From Semisulcospira habei (lineage: Eukaryota; Mollusca; Gastropoda; Semisulcospiridae): a stretch of DNA of 64,000 nucleotides. The DNA is taken from positions 192,120,164 to 192,184,163 of the forward strand of contig BTPG01000003.1 in assembly GCA_036245525.1 (NCBI GenBank). The letters are read 5' to 3'. This document shows positions 10,717 to 21,525 of this stretch, piece by piece (the stretch's first letter is position 1; each line of letters starts with the position of its first letter). A program made the position numbers and the translations under genes. The notes under the pieces are model-generated. The model had not been told where the DNA came from. It was given only the letters and a program-made list of their open reading frames with translations, and did no database searches.

Positions 10717-12156
10717 TTAAGTCTGATCTGGGGGTAAGGAGTTTTTCCCCCCTTTTTCCTTTACCTTGGAAGGAGTTGAAGAAACAGAGGGGGGCCGGCT
10801 CCCGGGCCTCCTCTGGTTCTTCGGAGAGGAAGGGGGTGGAGCTGCCGCAGCATCAGCAACAACAACTTCCACTCCCTCCATCCGCTCCTCCAGTGCAGCA
10901 TATTTGTTTTGAAGGGGCACATCTGTGTTCCCCTTCTGGGCCCGTGCGCACAGCGGTCCCATAGATTTCTTAGACTTCTGGTCCTGGGCAGCGTTCCTGC
11001 CGCTAGAGTTAGCGGCCTTAGAAGGCTGACCAGAGCCAGAAGCCTTTGGAGTTGACTGACTAACAGGTTTGGGTGGGGGCTGAGGCTTAGGGGCAACAGA
11101 AGGCGGCACAACCGGACCGGCAGTGTCCGCCTTCTGCGTTCCCTGGCTCCTTGTCACCACCGGAGGAGGGTTACTCTCCAGGGGCGAGATGAGCCGAGGC
11201 TCCGCCCCCAACCAAGAAGTTGGGGTCTGACATGAAAAGTCTTTGGTGGGGCGCTTGCCTGCCACCGCTGCACTAAAAGTATACACTGAGGTGTTAGAGG
11301 TTGGGGCAGCCGCAGCTGCACCAGGGCCTTCAACCAGTTTTTTGGCATCCAGAAAGGACAGCCCCTTCTCCACACGCACCTGCTGAATCTTGCACTCGGA
11401 TATCCAACGAGGGCATTTCTTATCCGAAGCCATATGCGCCCCCTGGCAATTCACACACAGGGGGGTGGCTGTGCAGGACTCAGCAGAGTGTCCGGGCCTA
11501 GTGCAACGGGCGCATGAAGCCTCTACCTGACGGCATGTCTTCTGCCCATGGCCATACTTTTGGCACTTAAAGCACCGGAGGGGAAGAGGGACGTACTTTT
11601 TCACTCTCAGGGAGTAGTAACCTCCCCAGATGGTAGTAGGAGGGGTGGGGGTGCCAAACGTCAGGATGATGGTAGGGAGACGGATCTCCCCACCACCTCG
11701 CTTGGAAGCGAAGCGCCTGACGCAAGTCACCCCCTGAGACTTAAGGTTCCTTACAAGTTCATCTTCTGACAGTTCTGCCAAAGCTTGATCTTTGATTACG
11801 CCTCTTGACGAATTCATAGTTTTGTGGGGTGTGACTTCCACAGGAGTGTCTCCGATGGAAGAGAGCCCCAGTAGCCCGCTGGAGTGTGCCCGAGTACGGC
11901 ACTCCACCAGCAAGTCACCAGACCTGAGGCGCTGGGCGTCAGGCCTGCCAACACGGCTCCTGAGGGTCTCCCCCACCAGAAAAGGATGCAGCTTGGTAAC
12001 TGGTTTCTCCTTCACCTTGCTATGGACAATGAGGAAGCGAGGCCATACGGCCGACGCCTGAGGCGTCGCTTCCTCACAGTCTGAATCACTGTCATGTGCA
12101 ATGTCGGTGTCTATGCGCCGTTTCTGTGCTAGTTTTGGTTTTTTGGTTTTATCCAT
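10717..12156 (-). CDS. Nimb-1 ORF1 (Gag-like, three zinc knuckles), 479 aa
   Basis: This nucleic-acid-binding Gag-like protein has three CCHC-type knuckles in tandem near residues 200-250: CFKCQKYGHGQKTC, CARCTRPGHSAESC and CVNCQGAHMASDKKC. A Pro/Ser/Ala-rich C-terminal half follows. The frame is uninterrupted. The stop is adjacent to the ORF2 start, which suggests translational coupling or reinitiation. It differs from the Nimb-3 copy at only a handful of residues. Confidence 0.9.
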   Translation of the reverse strand: MDKTKKPKLAQKRRIDTDIAHDSDSDCEEATPQASAVWPRFLIVHSKVKEKPVTKLHPFLVGETLRSRVGRPDAQRLRSGDLLVECRTRAHSSGLLGLSSIGDTPVEVTPHKTMNSSRGVIKDQALAELSEDELVRNLKSQGVTCVRRFASKRGGGEIRLPTIILTFGTPTPPTTIWGGYYSLRVKKYVPLPLRCFKCQKYGHGQKTCRQVEASCARCTRPGHSAESCTATPLCVNCQGAHMASDKKCPRWISECKIQQVRVEKGLSFLDAKKLVEGPGAAAAAPTSNTSVYTFSAAVAGKRPTKDFSCQTPTSWLGAEPRLISPLESNPPPVVTRSQGTQKADTAGPVVPPSVAPKPQPPPKPVSQSTPKASGSGQPSKAANSSGRNAAQDQKSKKSMGPLCARAQKGNTDVPLQNKYAALEERMEGVEVVVADAAAAPPPSSPKNQRRPGSRPPSVSSTPSKVKEKGGKNSLPPDQT

Positions 12157-12830
12157 ATTATATTAGTAGAGATATTCATCCCCCGGGGGTCCCCGCCCGC
12201 CACCGAGCCCAACAAGGGAAAGTGCAAATGTCGGCGGGTCTCCAGCCGACGCACAATGGAGACTGCCCGAAAGATATACTCAAGGGGGTAAGCCCGATTG
12301 AACCGTTTGAGCCACCGCCTTCTATCACACCGTTGAATGCAGGGGAATACTGGCGTAAAGCACCTAATCAGCAGCAGAAGCTATAGCATGGTGCTCCGTA
12401 TAGCAACCCGCATGTCAACAGTGGGATAGGGCTCAACGTGACAAGAGCCAATTGACTAGGCCGGTACGACTAGCCTCCCGTTTAGGTAGAAGTCAAGGCC
12501 GAAGTGGAGTGTTGGCGCCAGTGAGCCGCAGCCCAAAGGGAACCTCAGCCACCAGGATCCTCTTCTCCCCCGACACGGGTCTCCAAGCACGGCAAACACT
12601 TGGGATCCAAAGGACCAAAAAGTCACGAGTATTTTTAAGGACCAATCCAACATGGTACGACCTAGGTTAGCACAGCTCCTTAAAAACCGGACCAGTGAAA
12701 AGGCTGAACAACATATCTGCTGACATCAAGTCCTAATCCTGGACAAAGATGGCACCCGTCCGCTAGCCCACTCAGTCAGGGACTGAGCGGACTACCCACC
12801 TACGCCACGTGGAGGCCGGTGCCGGGTAGG
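12157..12830 (-). promoter_or_regulatory. Nimb-1 5' untranslated leader
   Basis: This non-coding leader of about 670 bp is shared in Nimb-1 to Nimb-4 (21526-22168, about 25092-25734, about 36740-37421). It should hold the internal promoter, since Nimb and I elements have no external one. No specific promoter motif can be proven from sequence alone. Confidence 0.6.
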
Positions 12831-13198
12831 CACACAGTTTATCGTAGGTACGTGGCCCGTATAGGGTGTACATTGTGAGAGACGCAGCGTAAAGGTGGTG
12901 TATGTTGTATAAGAAACGCATTGTGTCGCCAGTGCTGACATTTTGCAGAAGAGTTAGTTAGTTATTTGGGTTTAACGCCGAGCAGGCAACTATGGCCATC
13001 TCACGGCGGGAAGGGTAAAGATCTGGTCAGCCAGACTAAAAGAAAGGTCTTAAGACATGATGTAAATATACCTTAAAAATATATCAGGCTAAAATGTCGC
13101 ACAGGTCTTTAAAGAAAATGTCGAAAGACTCTCATAAAGGTCAAAATAATAGAAATATCAGTCTATAAACGCTCAAATCTTATTAAAAATATGGAACT

Positions 13199-14873
13199 CC
13201 CTCAGAAAACTGAAGATCTTGTCCGGGGGCACATCCCGGAACAAAACCTTCAAGGAGTCTGCCGTGAAATTTTATACCTTGTGTCGATTAGATCAGCACA
13301 AGACAACAAAAAGTGTTGAACAGAGTACTGCTCGTCGCAGGCATAACACTATGGACGCTCCTCCTGTTTAAGTAAATAAGAGTGCGTAACATACGTGTGG
13401 CCGATGTGGAGCCGAGCCAGGACAGTCTCCTCACGGCGGCTGCCGCAGCGATAAGGTAGACCGTCGGACAACTTAGGAAGGGCTTCATGCAGCTTGTTAG
13501 CTTCCTCTTTGTCCCACTCGGACTGCCACTCACGGGCTATGTACGCACTAGCCACATGTCTAAAATCACTATAAACAGTCTGTGTGTCAGGGACAGGGTC
13601 ATTGCAGGCATCGTTGGCAGCAGAATCTGCGATCCTGTTGCCTTCTATGCCCACATGCCCTGGCACCCAAATAAAAATGATGTCATAATATTCCTTCATC
13701 AAGTCCGCGTGGAGCTCTCTGATATGCACCAGCAGTGGGTGGTCATTTCCTGTGCCCTGAAGGGCCTGCAGGGCAGAAAGAGAGTCAGACAGAATCAGGA
13801 AGTTCCTTTCTCTAGATCGATAAGCATGACTGAGTGCCAGCAGAACCGCCTGCAGTTCCGCTCTAAATACAGATGAGTGGTCTGGGAGGTGGTGCTTAAA
13901 TGGGCGTCTAGGATGGCGAGAGGACACTGCGGTCGCAGCCACTCTCCCATCCTCAGACTTTGACCCATCGGTATAGATACGACAATAGCCAGGAAAAATT
14001 GAAAGCAGTTCATTGAGGCTCTGTTGGTATATGGCTGGTGGAGTAGTCTTTCTTGTGGGCAGTCAAGTCCAGCAAGATCTCAGGAACTGGTAAGAGCCAA
14101 GGTGGAGTGATGTGTTGCAGGGATTCCGAAACTCTGTCCAGGTCCAATCCGGCCGCCTGCAGATGAGGTCGGACACGGAAAGAAAGTGGACGGACAGCTC
14201 CCGGATGGGTATCGTAAATCTCTGCAAACGATGGTTTAAAAACACAATCATAGGCAGGATTGTCTGGATGGGCCTTCAGTTTCAGAACGTAGCTGAGCAC
14301 GAGGCGGATGCGGCGGAGCTTGAGAGAAGGCTCCCCTGCCTCGGCATACAGACTAGGAACTGGAGACGTCCTGAAGGCCCCAAGACATATCCGCAGACCC
14401 TGATGGTGAATTGTGTTCAGACGCTGTAGCACAGACTTGGAAGCTGAGCCATACACCACAGAGCCGTAATCCAGTTTGGACCGAACAAGGGCCCGGTACA
14501 GACGAAGTAAGACAGTCCGGTCTGCACCCCAGTCAGTACGACCGACGACACAAAGAATGTCGAGAGCCTTCTGACAAGAGGTTCTAAGGTAATTAATATG
14601 GTTGCGGAAGGTAAGTCTTTTGTCAAAAATGACCCCCAGAAACTTTGCCTTCTCGGCCACCTTAATTGGCACTCCAGCAATGCTCAGGCTAGGTTCTGGA
14701 AAAAATTTCGTCTGGTTAGTAAAATGCACACAGACTGTCTTGGAGGGCGAGAACTTGAATCCATTGAGAGACACCCACCGCTGGATGCGATCAACGCACA
14801 GCTGCAAGCGCCTCTCAAGGGACGCAAGTCCTCGACCACGTGCGCACAAAGCAAAGTCGTCAACAAAGAGCAT
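13199..14873 (-). pseudogene. Nimb-2 ORF2, RT C-terminus and RNase H
   Basis: RNase H motifs (ELQAVLLALSHA, LILSDSLSALQAL, HVGIEGNRIADSAAN) lie at 13349-13942. RT thumb and linker lie at 14010-14873, starting at the catalytic FVDDFALC. A frameshift near 14010-14040 separates them. Confidence 0.85.
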
Positions 14874-15785
14874 TCAGAATCATCCTTGACGGCCTTTACA
14901 ATGTTATTAATTTTAATACGAAATAAAACAGGAGATAGAATGCTGCCCTGTGGGACACCCATCTCCTGTTCAAAGGAGTCGGAGAGGGTGGAGCCCACAC
15001 GGACATGGAACGACCGGTTAGTCAAAAAATTGTGAATAAAAACGGGCAGGTGCCCTTTAAAACCCATGTCCAACAAGTCAGACATTATGCCATACTTCCA
15101 GGTAGTGTCATATGCCTTCTCAAGATTGAAGAAAATTGCATAGACATGCTACTTGTTGACAAAAGCATCTCGAATAAATGATTCAAAGCGGACTAAATGG
15201 TCAGTTGTACTACGGAAGCGTTGGAAACCGCACTGGAGGTCTGTGAGGAGACCCTGTGACTCAAGATGCCACACCAGGCAGGCGTTGACCAGGCGCTCCA
15301 TAGTTTTACATAAACATGATGTCAAAGCGATAGGCCGGTAGTTGCCCGGGTCGGAAGGATCCTTACCCGGCTTGGGGATCGGTACAACCACAGCCTGGCG
15401 CCAAGACGGCGGAAAATGACCAGTTCTCCAGATATGGTTAAAGGCCTTGAGAAGTACAAGGAGTGACCTCTCAGGCAGATGCGTTAGGAATTGATAGTGG
15501 ATGGTATCTAGGCCAGCAGCAGAGTCATTACATTTCTGCAAGGCTTGTTGCAATTCTGATAATGTAAAAGGGGCCTTATAGTCTTCTGAGTTATCGGACT
15601 TAAAATCACAAATACGAGACTCTCGCTTCTCCTTCTCTCTCTGGAAGAAGGGTGAATAATGCTCTGTTGAAGAATTATGGGCAATGGTGGAGGGAAGCAA
15701 ATTGGCCACAGCTTTTTTATCTGTGACCAAGCTGGCACCATCTCTAAGACGGCCGACAGAAGCCGAGCCACCCATGCCCCTAATT
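14874..15785 (-). pseudogene. Nimb-2 ORF2, RT N-terminal part
   Basis: It carries GVPQGSILSPVLFRIKINN at 14900-14960 and NYRPIALTSCLCKTMERLVN at 15149-15780. Small indels sit just upstream of the FVDD box (14873) and near 15150. It ends at the MITE at 15786. Confidence 0.82.
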
Positions 15786-16036
15786 GTGACCTGTTCCCAC
15801 GAAAGGGACCATAAGTCGGAAATTTGGAGTTTTGAGATATTTACACCATTACAATCTACTAGCAATGCAAATTAATTTGATGCAAAAACTATTGTTGTAG
15901 ACCTGTTATTAAGCGAGAAACATGCATTTAAAGTTGATCACTCGAACTGACCCAAGATGACCCTCTGCACTCTTTTCGGCTTGTAGCTCCATTCGGCCAA
16001 AAGCGACTTAAGGTCCCTTTCGTGGGAACAGGTCAC
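15786..16036. mobile_element. 251 bp MITE, GTGACC termini, AATT duplication
   Basis: Terminal inverted repeats of about 25 bp begin GTGACCTGTTCCCACGAAAG. It is flanked by AATT at 15782-15785 and 16037-16040. The same site is empty in Nimb-3 (CCCCTAATTCTTCGAAC at 19003-19019), which documents the insertion. Its termini and duplication resemble the element at 4321-5454, so it is probably the same superfamily. Confidence 0.9.
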
Positions 16037-16390
16037 AATTAATCGAACAGCCCTCCATACTTTCTGGGACGGAGTCCAAGAAGTTAAAGATGAGACGAAG
16101 CGTCTCCAGGAAGCACGGCGTTCACGTTTAAAAATGTAACGGGCTTTCGCCCTCTGTCTTTTAAAGGTTAGTTTAGTTTAGTTATTTGGGTTTAATGCCG
16201 AGCAGGCGACTAAGGCCATCTCACGGCGGGATGGGTAAAAATCTGGTCAGCCAGACTAAAAGCAAGGTCTTAAGACAAGATGTAAATATAGATTAAAAAT
16301 CTCAGGCTAAAATGTCGCACATGTCTTTAAAAGAAACGTCTACAGACTCTCAAAAAGGGCAAATAAAAAATTCACATAGTCAATGAATGC

Positions 16391-19300
16391 TCAGATCTTG
16401 TTAAAAATATTGCATTCTCTCAAAAAATTGAAGATTTTGTCCGGAGGAACATCCCGGAACAAAACCTTCAAGGAGTCTGCTGTGAAGTGTTTATATCTGG
16501 TGTCAATGAGGTCAGCACAATACAGCAAAAAGTGTCGAACAGAAAACTGCTCATCACAGGCAAAACACCATGGACGCTCATCCTGTTTAAGTAAGTAAGA
16601 GTGCGTAACATACGTGTGCCCGATGTGAAGCCGAGCAAGGACAGTCTCCTCACGGCGGCTGCCGCAGCGGAAAGGTAGACTGTCAGACAACTTAGGAAGA
16701 GCTTCATGAAGCTTGTTCCCTTCCTCTTTGTCCCACTCGGACTGCCACTCGCGGGCTATGTACGCACTAATAACAGGTTTAAAATCACTATAGACAGTCT
16801 GTGTGTCAGGGACAGGGTCACTGCGGGCACTGTTGGCAGCAGAATCTGCGATTCTGTTGCCTTCGATGCCCACATGGCCCGGGACCCAAATAAAAATGAT
16901 GTCATAATATTCCTTCATCAAGTCCGCGTAGAGCTCTCTAATCTGCACCAGCAGTGGATGGTCTGTTCCCGCGCCCTGAAGGGCCTGCAGGGCAGAAAGA
17001 GAGTCAGACAGAATCAGGAAGTTCCTTTCCCGAGACTGATAGGCATGCTTGAGTGCTAGCAGAATTGCCTGCAGTTCTGCACTAAATACAGAGGAATGGT
17101 CAGGGAGACGGAGCTTAAATGGGCGTCTAGGATGGCGAGAGGACACTGCAGCCGCAGCCACTCTTCCATCCTCAGATTTGGACCCATCCGTATAAAGACG
17201 ACAATAGCCAGGAAAAATTGAAAGGAGTTCATTGAGGCTCTGTTGGTATATGGCTGGTGGAGTACAATCCTTCTTGTGGGCAGTCAAGTCCAGCAAGATG
17301 TCAGGAACTGGTAGTAGCCAGGGTGGAGTGACGTGTTGCAGAGATTCCGAAACTTTGTCCAGGTCCACTCCGGCCGCCTGCAGATGAGGTCGGACACGGA
17401 AGGAAAGTGGACGGACAGCTCCTGGATGGGCATCGTAAATCTCTGCAAACGACGGGGTAAAAACACAATCATAGGCAGGATTTTCTGGATGGGCCTTCAG
17501 CTTCAGAACGTAGCTGAGCATGAGGCGGATGCGGCGGAGCCTGAGAGAAGGCTCCCCTGCCTCTGCATACAGACTAGGAACTGGAGATGTCCTGAAGGCT
17601 CCCAGACATGTGCGCAGACCTTGATGGTGAATTGTGTTCAGACGCTGTAGAACAGACTTGGAAGCCGAGCCATATACCACAGAGCCGTAATCCAGTTTGG
17701 ACCGAACAAGGGCCCGGTACAGTCGAAGTAAGACGATACGGTCTGCACCCCAGTCAGTACGACCAACGACACGAAGAATGTCGAGGGCCTTCCGACAAGA
17801 GGTTCTAAGGTAGTTAACATGGTTGCGGAAGGTCAATCTTTTGTCAAAGATGACCCCCAGAAACTTTGCCTCTTCGGCCACCTGAATTGGCACTCCAGCA
17901 ATGCTCAGGGTAGGTTTTGGAAAAAATTTCATTTGGTTAGTAAAATGCACACAGACTGTCTTGGAGGGCGAGAACCTGAATCCGTTGAGAGACACCCACC
18001 CCTGGATGCGATCAACGCACAGCTGCAAGCGCCTCTCAAGGGACGCAAGTCCTCGACCTCGTGCACACAAAGCAAAGTCGTCCACAAACAAAGAGCATTC
18101 AGAATCATCCTTGACGGCCTTTACAATGTTATTTATTTTAATGCTAAATAAAACAGGAGATAGAATGCTGCCCTGCGGGACACCCATCTCCTGTTCAAAG
18201 GAGTCGGAGAGGGTGGAGCCCACACGGACATGGAACGACCTGTTAGACAAAAAATTGTGAATAAAAACAGGCAGGTGCCCTTTAAAACCCATGTCCGACA
18301 AATCAGACATTATACCATACTTCCAGGTAGTGTCATATGCCTTTTCAAGATCAAAGAAAATTGCATAGACATGCTGCTTGTTGACAAAAGCATCTCGGAT
18401 AAAAGACTCAAAGCGGACTAGATGGTCAGTTGTACTACGGAAGCGCCGGAAACCGCACTGGAGGTCTGTGATGAGACCACGTGACTCAAGATGCCACACC
18501 AGTCGGGCGTTGACCAAGCGTTCCATAGTCTTACATAAACATGATGTCAAAGCTATTGGCCGGTAGTTGCCCGGGTCGGAAGGATCCTTACCCGGCTTGG
18601 GGATTGGCACAACCACAGCCTGGCGCCAAGATGGCGGAAAACGACCGGTTATCCAGATATGGTTAAAGGCCTTGAGAAGTACAAGGAGTGAATCCTCAGG
18701 CAGATGAGTTAGGAGCTGATAATGGATGGTATCCAATCCAGCAGCAGAGTCAGTACATTTCAGCATGGCTTGCTGCAATTCTGAAAATGTAAAGGGGGCA
18801 TTATAGTCTTCCGAGTTATCTGATATAAAATCACAAGCACAAGATTCTCGCTTCTCCTTCTCTCTCTGGAAGAAAGGTGAATAATGCTCTGTTGAAGAAT
18901 TATGGGCAATGGTGGAGGCAAGCAAATTGGCCACAGCCTTTTTATCTGTGACCAAACTGGCACCATCTCTAAGATGGCCAACAGAAGCCGAGCCACCCCT
19001 GCCCCTAATTCTTCGAACAGCCTTCCAGACTTTTTGGGACGGAGTCCTAGAAGATAAAGATGAGACAAAGCGTCTCCAGGAAGCACGGCGTTCGCGTTTA
19101 AAAATGTAACGGGCTTTCGCCCGCTGTCTTTTAAATGTTAAAATATTTGCTTGCGACGGATTACGAAAAGCACGTCGCTGAGCAGATTTGCGTATTTTTT
19201 GGGCCTTGCGGCACTCTTCATTGAACCATGGTACTCTTGGCCTCCGAGGGACTGATGTGGAAGTTCTAGGGATGGTTTCACCTGCTACGTCCAACAAAAT

Positions 19301-20083
19301 CAAAATAAAACAAGAAACAGGTTCTTCAGCTGACATGACCACCTCCTCTGTAAGACGAGACTGACAGAGGGAGGCAAACAGAGGCCAGTTAGCTTTCTTG
19401 AGATTCCAGCGCCCCACCGGCGAATCCTCCACACAGCTGACCGATGACAGGACTACTGGGAAGTGGTCACTACCACACAGGTCATCGTGAACCTTCCAGT
19501 CAAAGTCCAGCATGAGAGAAGGATCACACACAGTGAGGTCTAGAACAGAACTAGATCCGGAACCTGAGTTAGAGTATGTAGGTGAGCCATCGTTAAAGAC
19601 ACACAGGTTAAGTTGAGAAAAAACATCTTCTAACATCTGACCTCTGCCATCATAGTGGTCACTGCCCCAAAGGTGAGCGTGACCGTTAAAATCCCCCATG
19701 AGAATAAAGGGAGGGGGCAGTTGATCTACTAAGTTAAAAATATCATTGCTACAGACCCGCAGTGATGGTGGCAGGTAAATACTGCATATGGTTATGGTCT
19801 TCTTTAAGGTAACCCGAGCTGCGACAGCCTGAAGACAGGTGTCGATGCTAACGGGGCTACATAAAATTTGGCTACTAATGAGAAGAGCCGCTCCACCCGA
19901 GCGCCTCTCCGAATCAGAGCCTTTATGTATAACATTAAAACCATTAAAGGACACAGGGTCAGAAGTCTTCAGGTAAGTCTCCTGAAGAGATATTACTGAG
20001 GGGTTATAGAACTTGACTAAAAGACGCAATTCCTCAAAGTTAGCTTGAAAACCACGACAATTCCACTGAAGCAAAGAGTCCAT
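16391..20083 (-). CDS. Nimb-3 ORF2: endonuclease-RT-RNase H, 1230 aa
   Basis: It is one open frame. The endonuclease covers roughly residues 1-230 (LLQWNCRGFQANFEEL, ISLQETYLK, MGDFNGHAHLWGSD, CGSDHFPVVL). RT covers roughly residues 450-720 (NYRPIALTS, FFDLEKAYDTTW, GVPQGSILSPVLF, FVDDFALC). RNase H covers roughly residues 960-1090 (LYTDGSKSEDG, ELQAILLAL, LSDSLSALQAL, GIEGNRIADSAA). A Cys/His patch lies near the C-terminus (WCFACDEQFSVRHFLLYC). EN plus RT plus RNase H without an LTR places it in the I/Nimb group. All catalytic motifs I can check are present. Confidence 0.93.
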   Translation of the reverse strand: MDSLLQWNCRGFQANFEELRLLVKFYNPSVISLQETYLKTSDPVSFNGFNVIHKGSDSERRSGGAALLISSQILCSPVSIDTCLQAVAARVTLKKTITICSIYLPPSLRVCSNDIFNLVDQLPPPFILMGDFNGHAHLWGSDHYDGRGQMLEDVFSQLNLCVFNDGSPTYSNSGSGSSSVLDLTVCDPSLMLDFDWKVHDDLCGSDHFPVVLSSVSCVEDSPVGRWNLKKANWPLFASLCQSRLTEEVVMSAEEPVSCFILILLDVAGETIPRTSTSVPRRPRVPWFNEECRKAQKIRKSAQRRAFRNPSQANILTFKRQRAKARYIFKRERRASWRRFVSSLSSRTPSQKVWKAVRRIRGRGGSASVGHLRDGASLVTDKKAVANLLASTIAHNSSTEHYSPFFQREKEKRESCACDFISDNSEDYNAPFTFSELQQAMLKCTDSAAGLDTIHYQLLTHLPEDSLLVLLKAFNHIWITGRFPPSWRQAVVVPIPKPGKDPSDPGNYRPIALTSCLCKTMERLVNARLVWHLESRGLITDLQCGFRRFRSTTDHLVRFESFIRDAFVNKQHVYAIFFDLEKAYDTTWKYGIMSDLSDMGFKGHLPVFIHNFLSNRSFHVRVGSTLSDSFEQEMGVPQGSILSPVLFSIKINNIVKAVKDDSECSLFVDDFALCARGRGLASLERRLQLCVDRIQGWVSLNGFRFSPSKTVCVHFTNQMKFFPKPTLSIAGVPIQVAEEAKFLGVIFDKRLTFRNHVNYLRTSCRKALDILRVVGRTDWGADRIVLLRLYRALVRSKLDYGSVVYGSASKSVLQRLNTIHHQGLRTCLGAFRTSPVPSLYAEAGEPSLRLRRIRLMLSYVLKLKAHPENPAYDCVFTPSFAEIYDAHPGAVRPLSFRVRPHLQAAGVDLDKVSESLQHVTPPWLLPVPDILLDLTAHKKDCTPPAIYQQSLNELLSIFPGYCRLYTDGSKSEDGRVAAAAVSSRHPRRPFKLRLPDHSSVFSAELQAILLALKHAYQSRERNFLILSDSLSALQALQGAGTDHPLLVQIRELYADLMKEYYDIIFIWVPGHVGIEGNRIADSAANSARSDPVPDTQTVYSDFKPVISAYIAREWQSEWDKEEGNKLHEALPKLSDSLPFRCGSRREETVLARLHIGHTYVTHSYLLKQDERPWCFACDEQFSVRHFLLYCADLIDTRYKHFTADSLKVLFRDVPPDKIFNFLRECNIFNKI

Positions 20084-20085
20084 GA

Positions 20086-21525
20086 TTAAGTCTTATCTGG
20101 GGGTAAGGAGTTTTTCCCCCCTTTTTCCTTTACCTTGGAAGGAGTTGAAGAAACAGAGGGGGGCCGGCTCCCGGGCCTCCTCTGGTTCTTCGGAGAGGAA
20201 GGGGGTGGAGCTGCCGCAGCATCAGCAACAACAACTTCCACTCCCTCCATCCGCTCCTCCAGTGCAGCATATTTGTTTTGAAGGGGGACATCTGTGTTCC
20301 CCTTCTGGGCCCGTGCGCACAGCGGTCCCATAGATTTCTTAGACTTCTGGTCCTGGGCAGCGTTCCTGCCGCTAGAGTTAGCGGCCTTAGAAGGCTGACC
20401 AGAGCCAGAAGCCTTTGGAGTTGACTGACTAACAGGTTTGGGTGGGGGCTGAGGCTTAGGGGCAACAGAAGGCGGCACAACCGGACCGGCCGTGTCCGCC
20501 TTCTGCGTTCCCTGGCTCCTTGTCACCACCGGAGGAGGGTTACTCTCCAGGGGCGAGATGAGCCGAGGCTCCGCCCCCAACCAAGAAGTTGGGGTCTGAC
20601 ATGAAAAGTCTTTGGTGGGGCGCTTGCCTGCCACCGCTGCACTAAAAGTATACACAGAGGTGTTAGAGGTTGGGGCAGCCGCAGCTGCACCAGGGCCTTC
20701 AACCAGTTTTTTGGCATCCAGAAAGGACAACCCCTTCTCCACACGCACCTGCTGAATCTTGCACTCGGATATCCAACGAGGGCATTTCTTATCCGAAGCC
20801 ATATGCGCCCCCTGGCAATTCACACACAGGGGGGTGGCTGTGCAGGACTCAGCAGAGTGTCCGGGCCTAGTGCAACGGGCGCATGAAGCCTCTGCCTGAC
20901 GGCATGTCTTCTGCCCATGGCCATACTTTTGGCACTTAAAGCACCGGAGGGGAAGAGGGACGTACTTTTTCACTCTCAGGGAGTAGTAACCTCCCCAGAT
21001 GGTAGTAGGAGGGGTGGGGGTGCCAAACGTCAGGATGATGGTAGGGAGACGGATCTCCCCACCACCTCGCTTGGAAGCGAAGCGCCTGACGCAAGTCACC
21101 CCCTGAGACTTAAGGTTCCTTACAAGTTCATCTTCTGACAGTTCTGCCAAAGCTTGATCTTTGATTACGCCTCTTGACGAATTCATAGTTTTGTGGGGTG
21201 TGACTTCCACAGGAGTGTCTCCGATGGAAGAGAGCCCCAGCAGCCCGCTGGAGTGTGCCCGAGTACGGCACTCCACCAGCAAGTCACCAGACCTGAGGCG
21301 CTGGGCGTCAGGCCTGCCAACACGGCTCCTGAGGGTCTCCCCCACCAGAAAAGGATGCAGCTTGGTAACTGGTTTCTCCTTCATCTTGCTATGGACAATG
21401 AGGAAGCGAGGCCATACGGCCGACGCCTGAGGCGTCGCTTCCTCACAGTCTGAATCACTGTCATGTTCAAATTCGGTGTCTATATGCCGTTTCTGTGCTA
21501 GTTTTGGTTTTTTTGTTTTATCCAT
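20086..21525 (-). CDS. Nimb-3 ORF1 (Gag-like), 479 aa
   Basis: It has the same architecture as Nimb-1 ORF1: an N-terminal acidic patch (HDSDSDCEEATPQ), a central RNA-binding-like domain, three zinc knuckles (CFKCQKYGHGQKTC and two more) and a Pro-rich tail ending near KGGKNSLPPDKT. It overlaps or abuts ORF2 by 2 bp spacing. Very few differences from Nimb-1 indicate recent divergence. Confidence 0.92.
   Translation of the reverse strand: MDKTKKPKLAQKRHIDTEFEHDSDSDCEEATPQASAVWPRFLIVHSKMKEKPVTKLHPFLVGETLRSRVGRPDAQRLRSGDLLVECRTRAHSSGLLGLSSIGDTPVEVTPHKTMNSSRGVIKDQALAELSEDELVRNLKSQGVTCVRRFASKRGGGEIRLPTIILTFGTPTPPTTIWGGYYSLRVKKYVPLPLRCFKCQKYGHGQKTCRQAEASCARCTRPGHSAESCTATPLCVNCQGAHMASDKKCPRWISECKIQQVRVEKGLSFLDAKKLVEGPGAAAAAPTSNTSVYTFSAAVAGKRPTKDFSCQTPTSWLGAEPRLISPLESNPPPVVTRSQGTQKADTAGPVVPPSVAPKPQPPPKPVSQSTPKASGSGQPSKAANSSGRNAAQDQKSKKSMGPLCARAQKGNTDVPLQNKYAALEERMEGVEVVVADAAAAPPPSSPKNQRRPGSRPPSVSSTPSKVKEKGGKNSLPPDKT

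Larger units (their letters stand above)
6523..12830 (-). mobile_element. Nimb-1: Nimb/I-type non-LTR retrotransposon, full length, SINE-disrupted
   Basis: This 6.3 kb element lies on the minus strand. It is flanked by the 13 bp duplication CACACAGTTTATC (6510-6522, 12831-12843). It has a 5' leader of about 670 bp, ORF1 with zinc knuckles, ORF2 (endonuclease, RT, RNase H), and a 3' end with no poly-A that terminates at the revcomp of TTAGTTATTTGGGTTTAACG. ORF2 is interrupted by a SINE at 9332-9615. It is otherwise very similar to Nimb-3. Confidence 0.9.
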
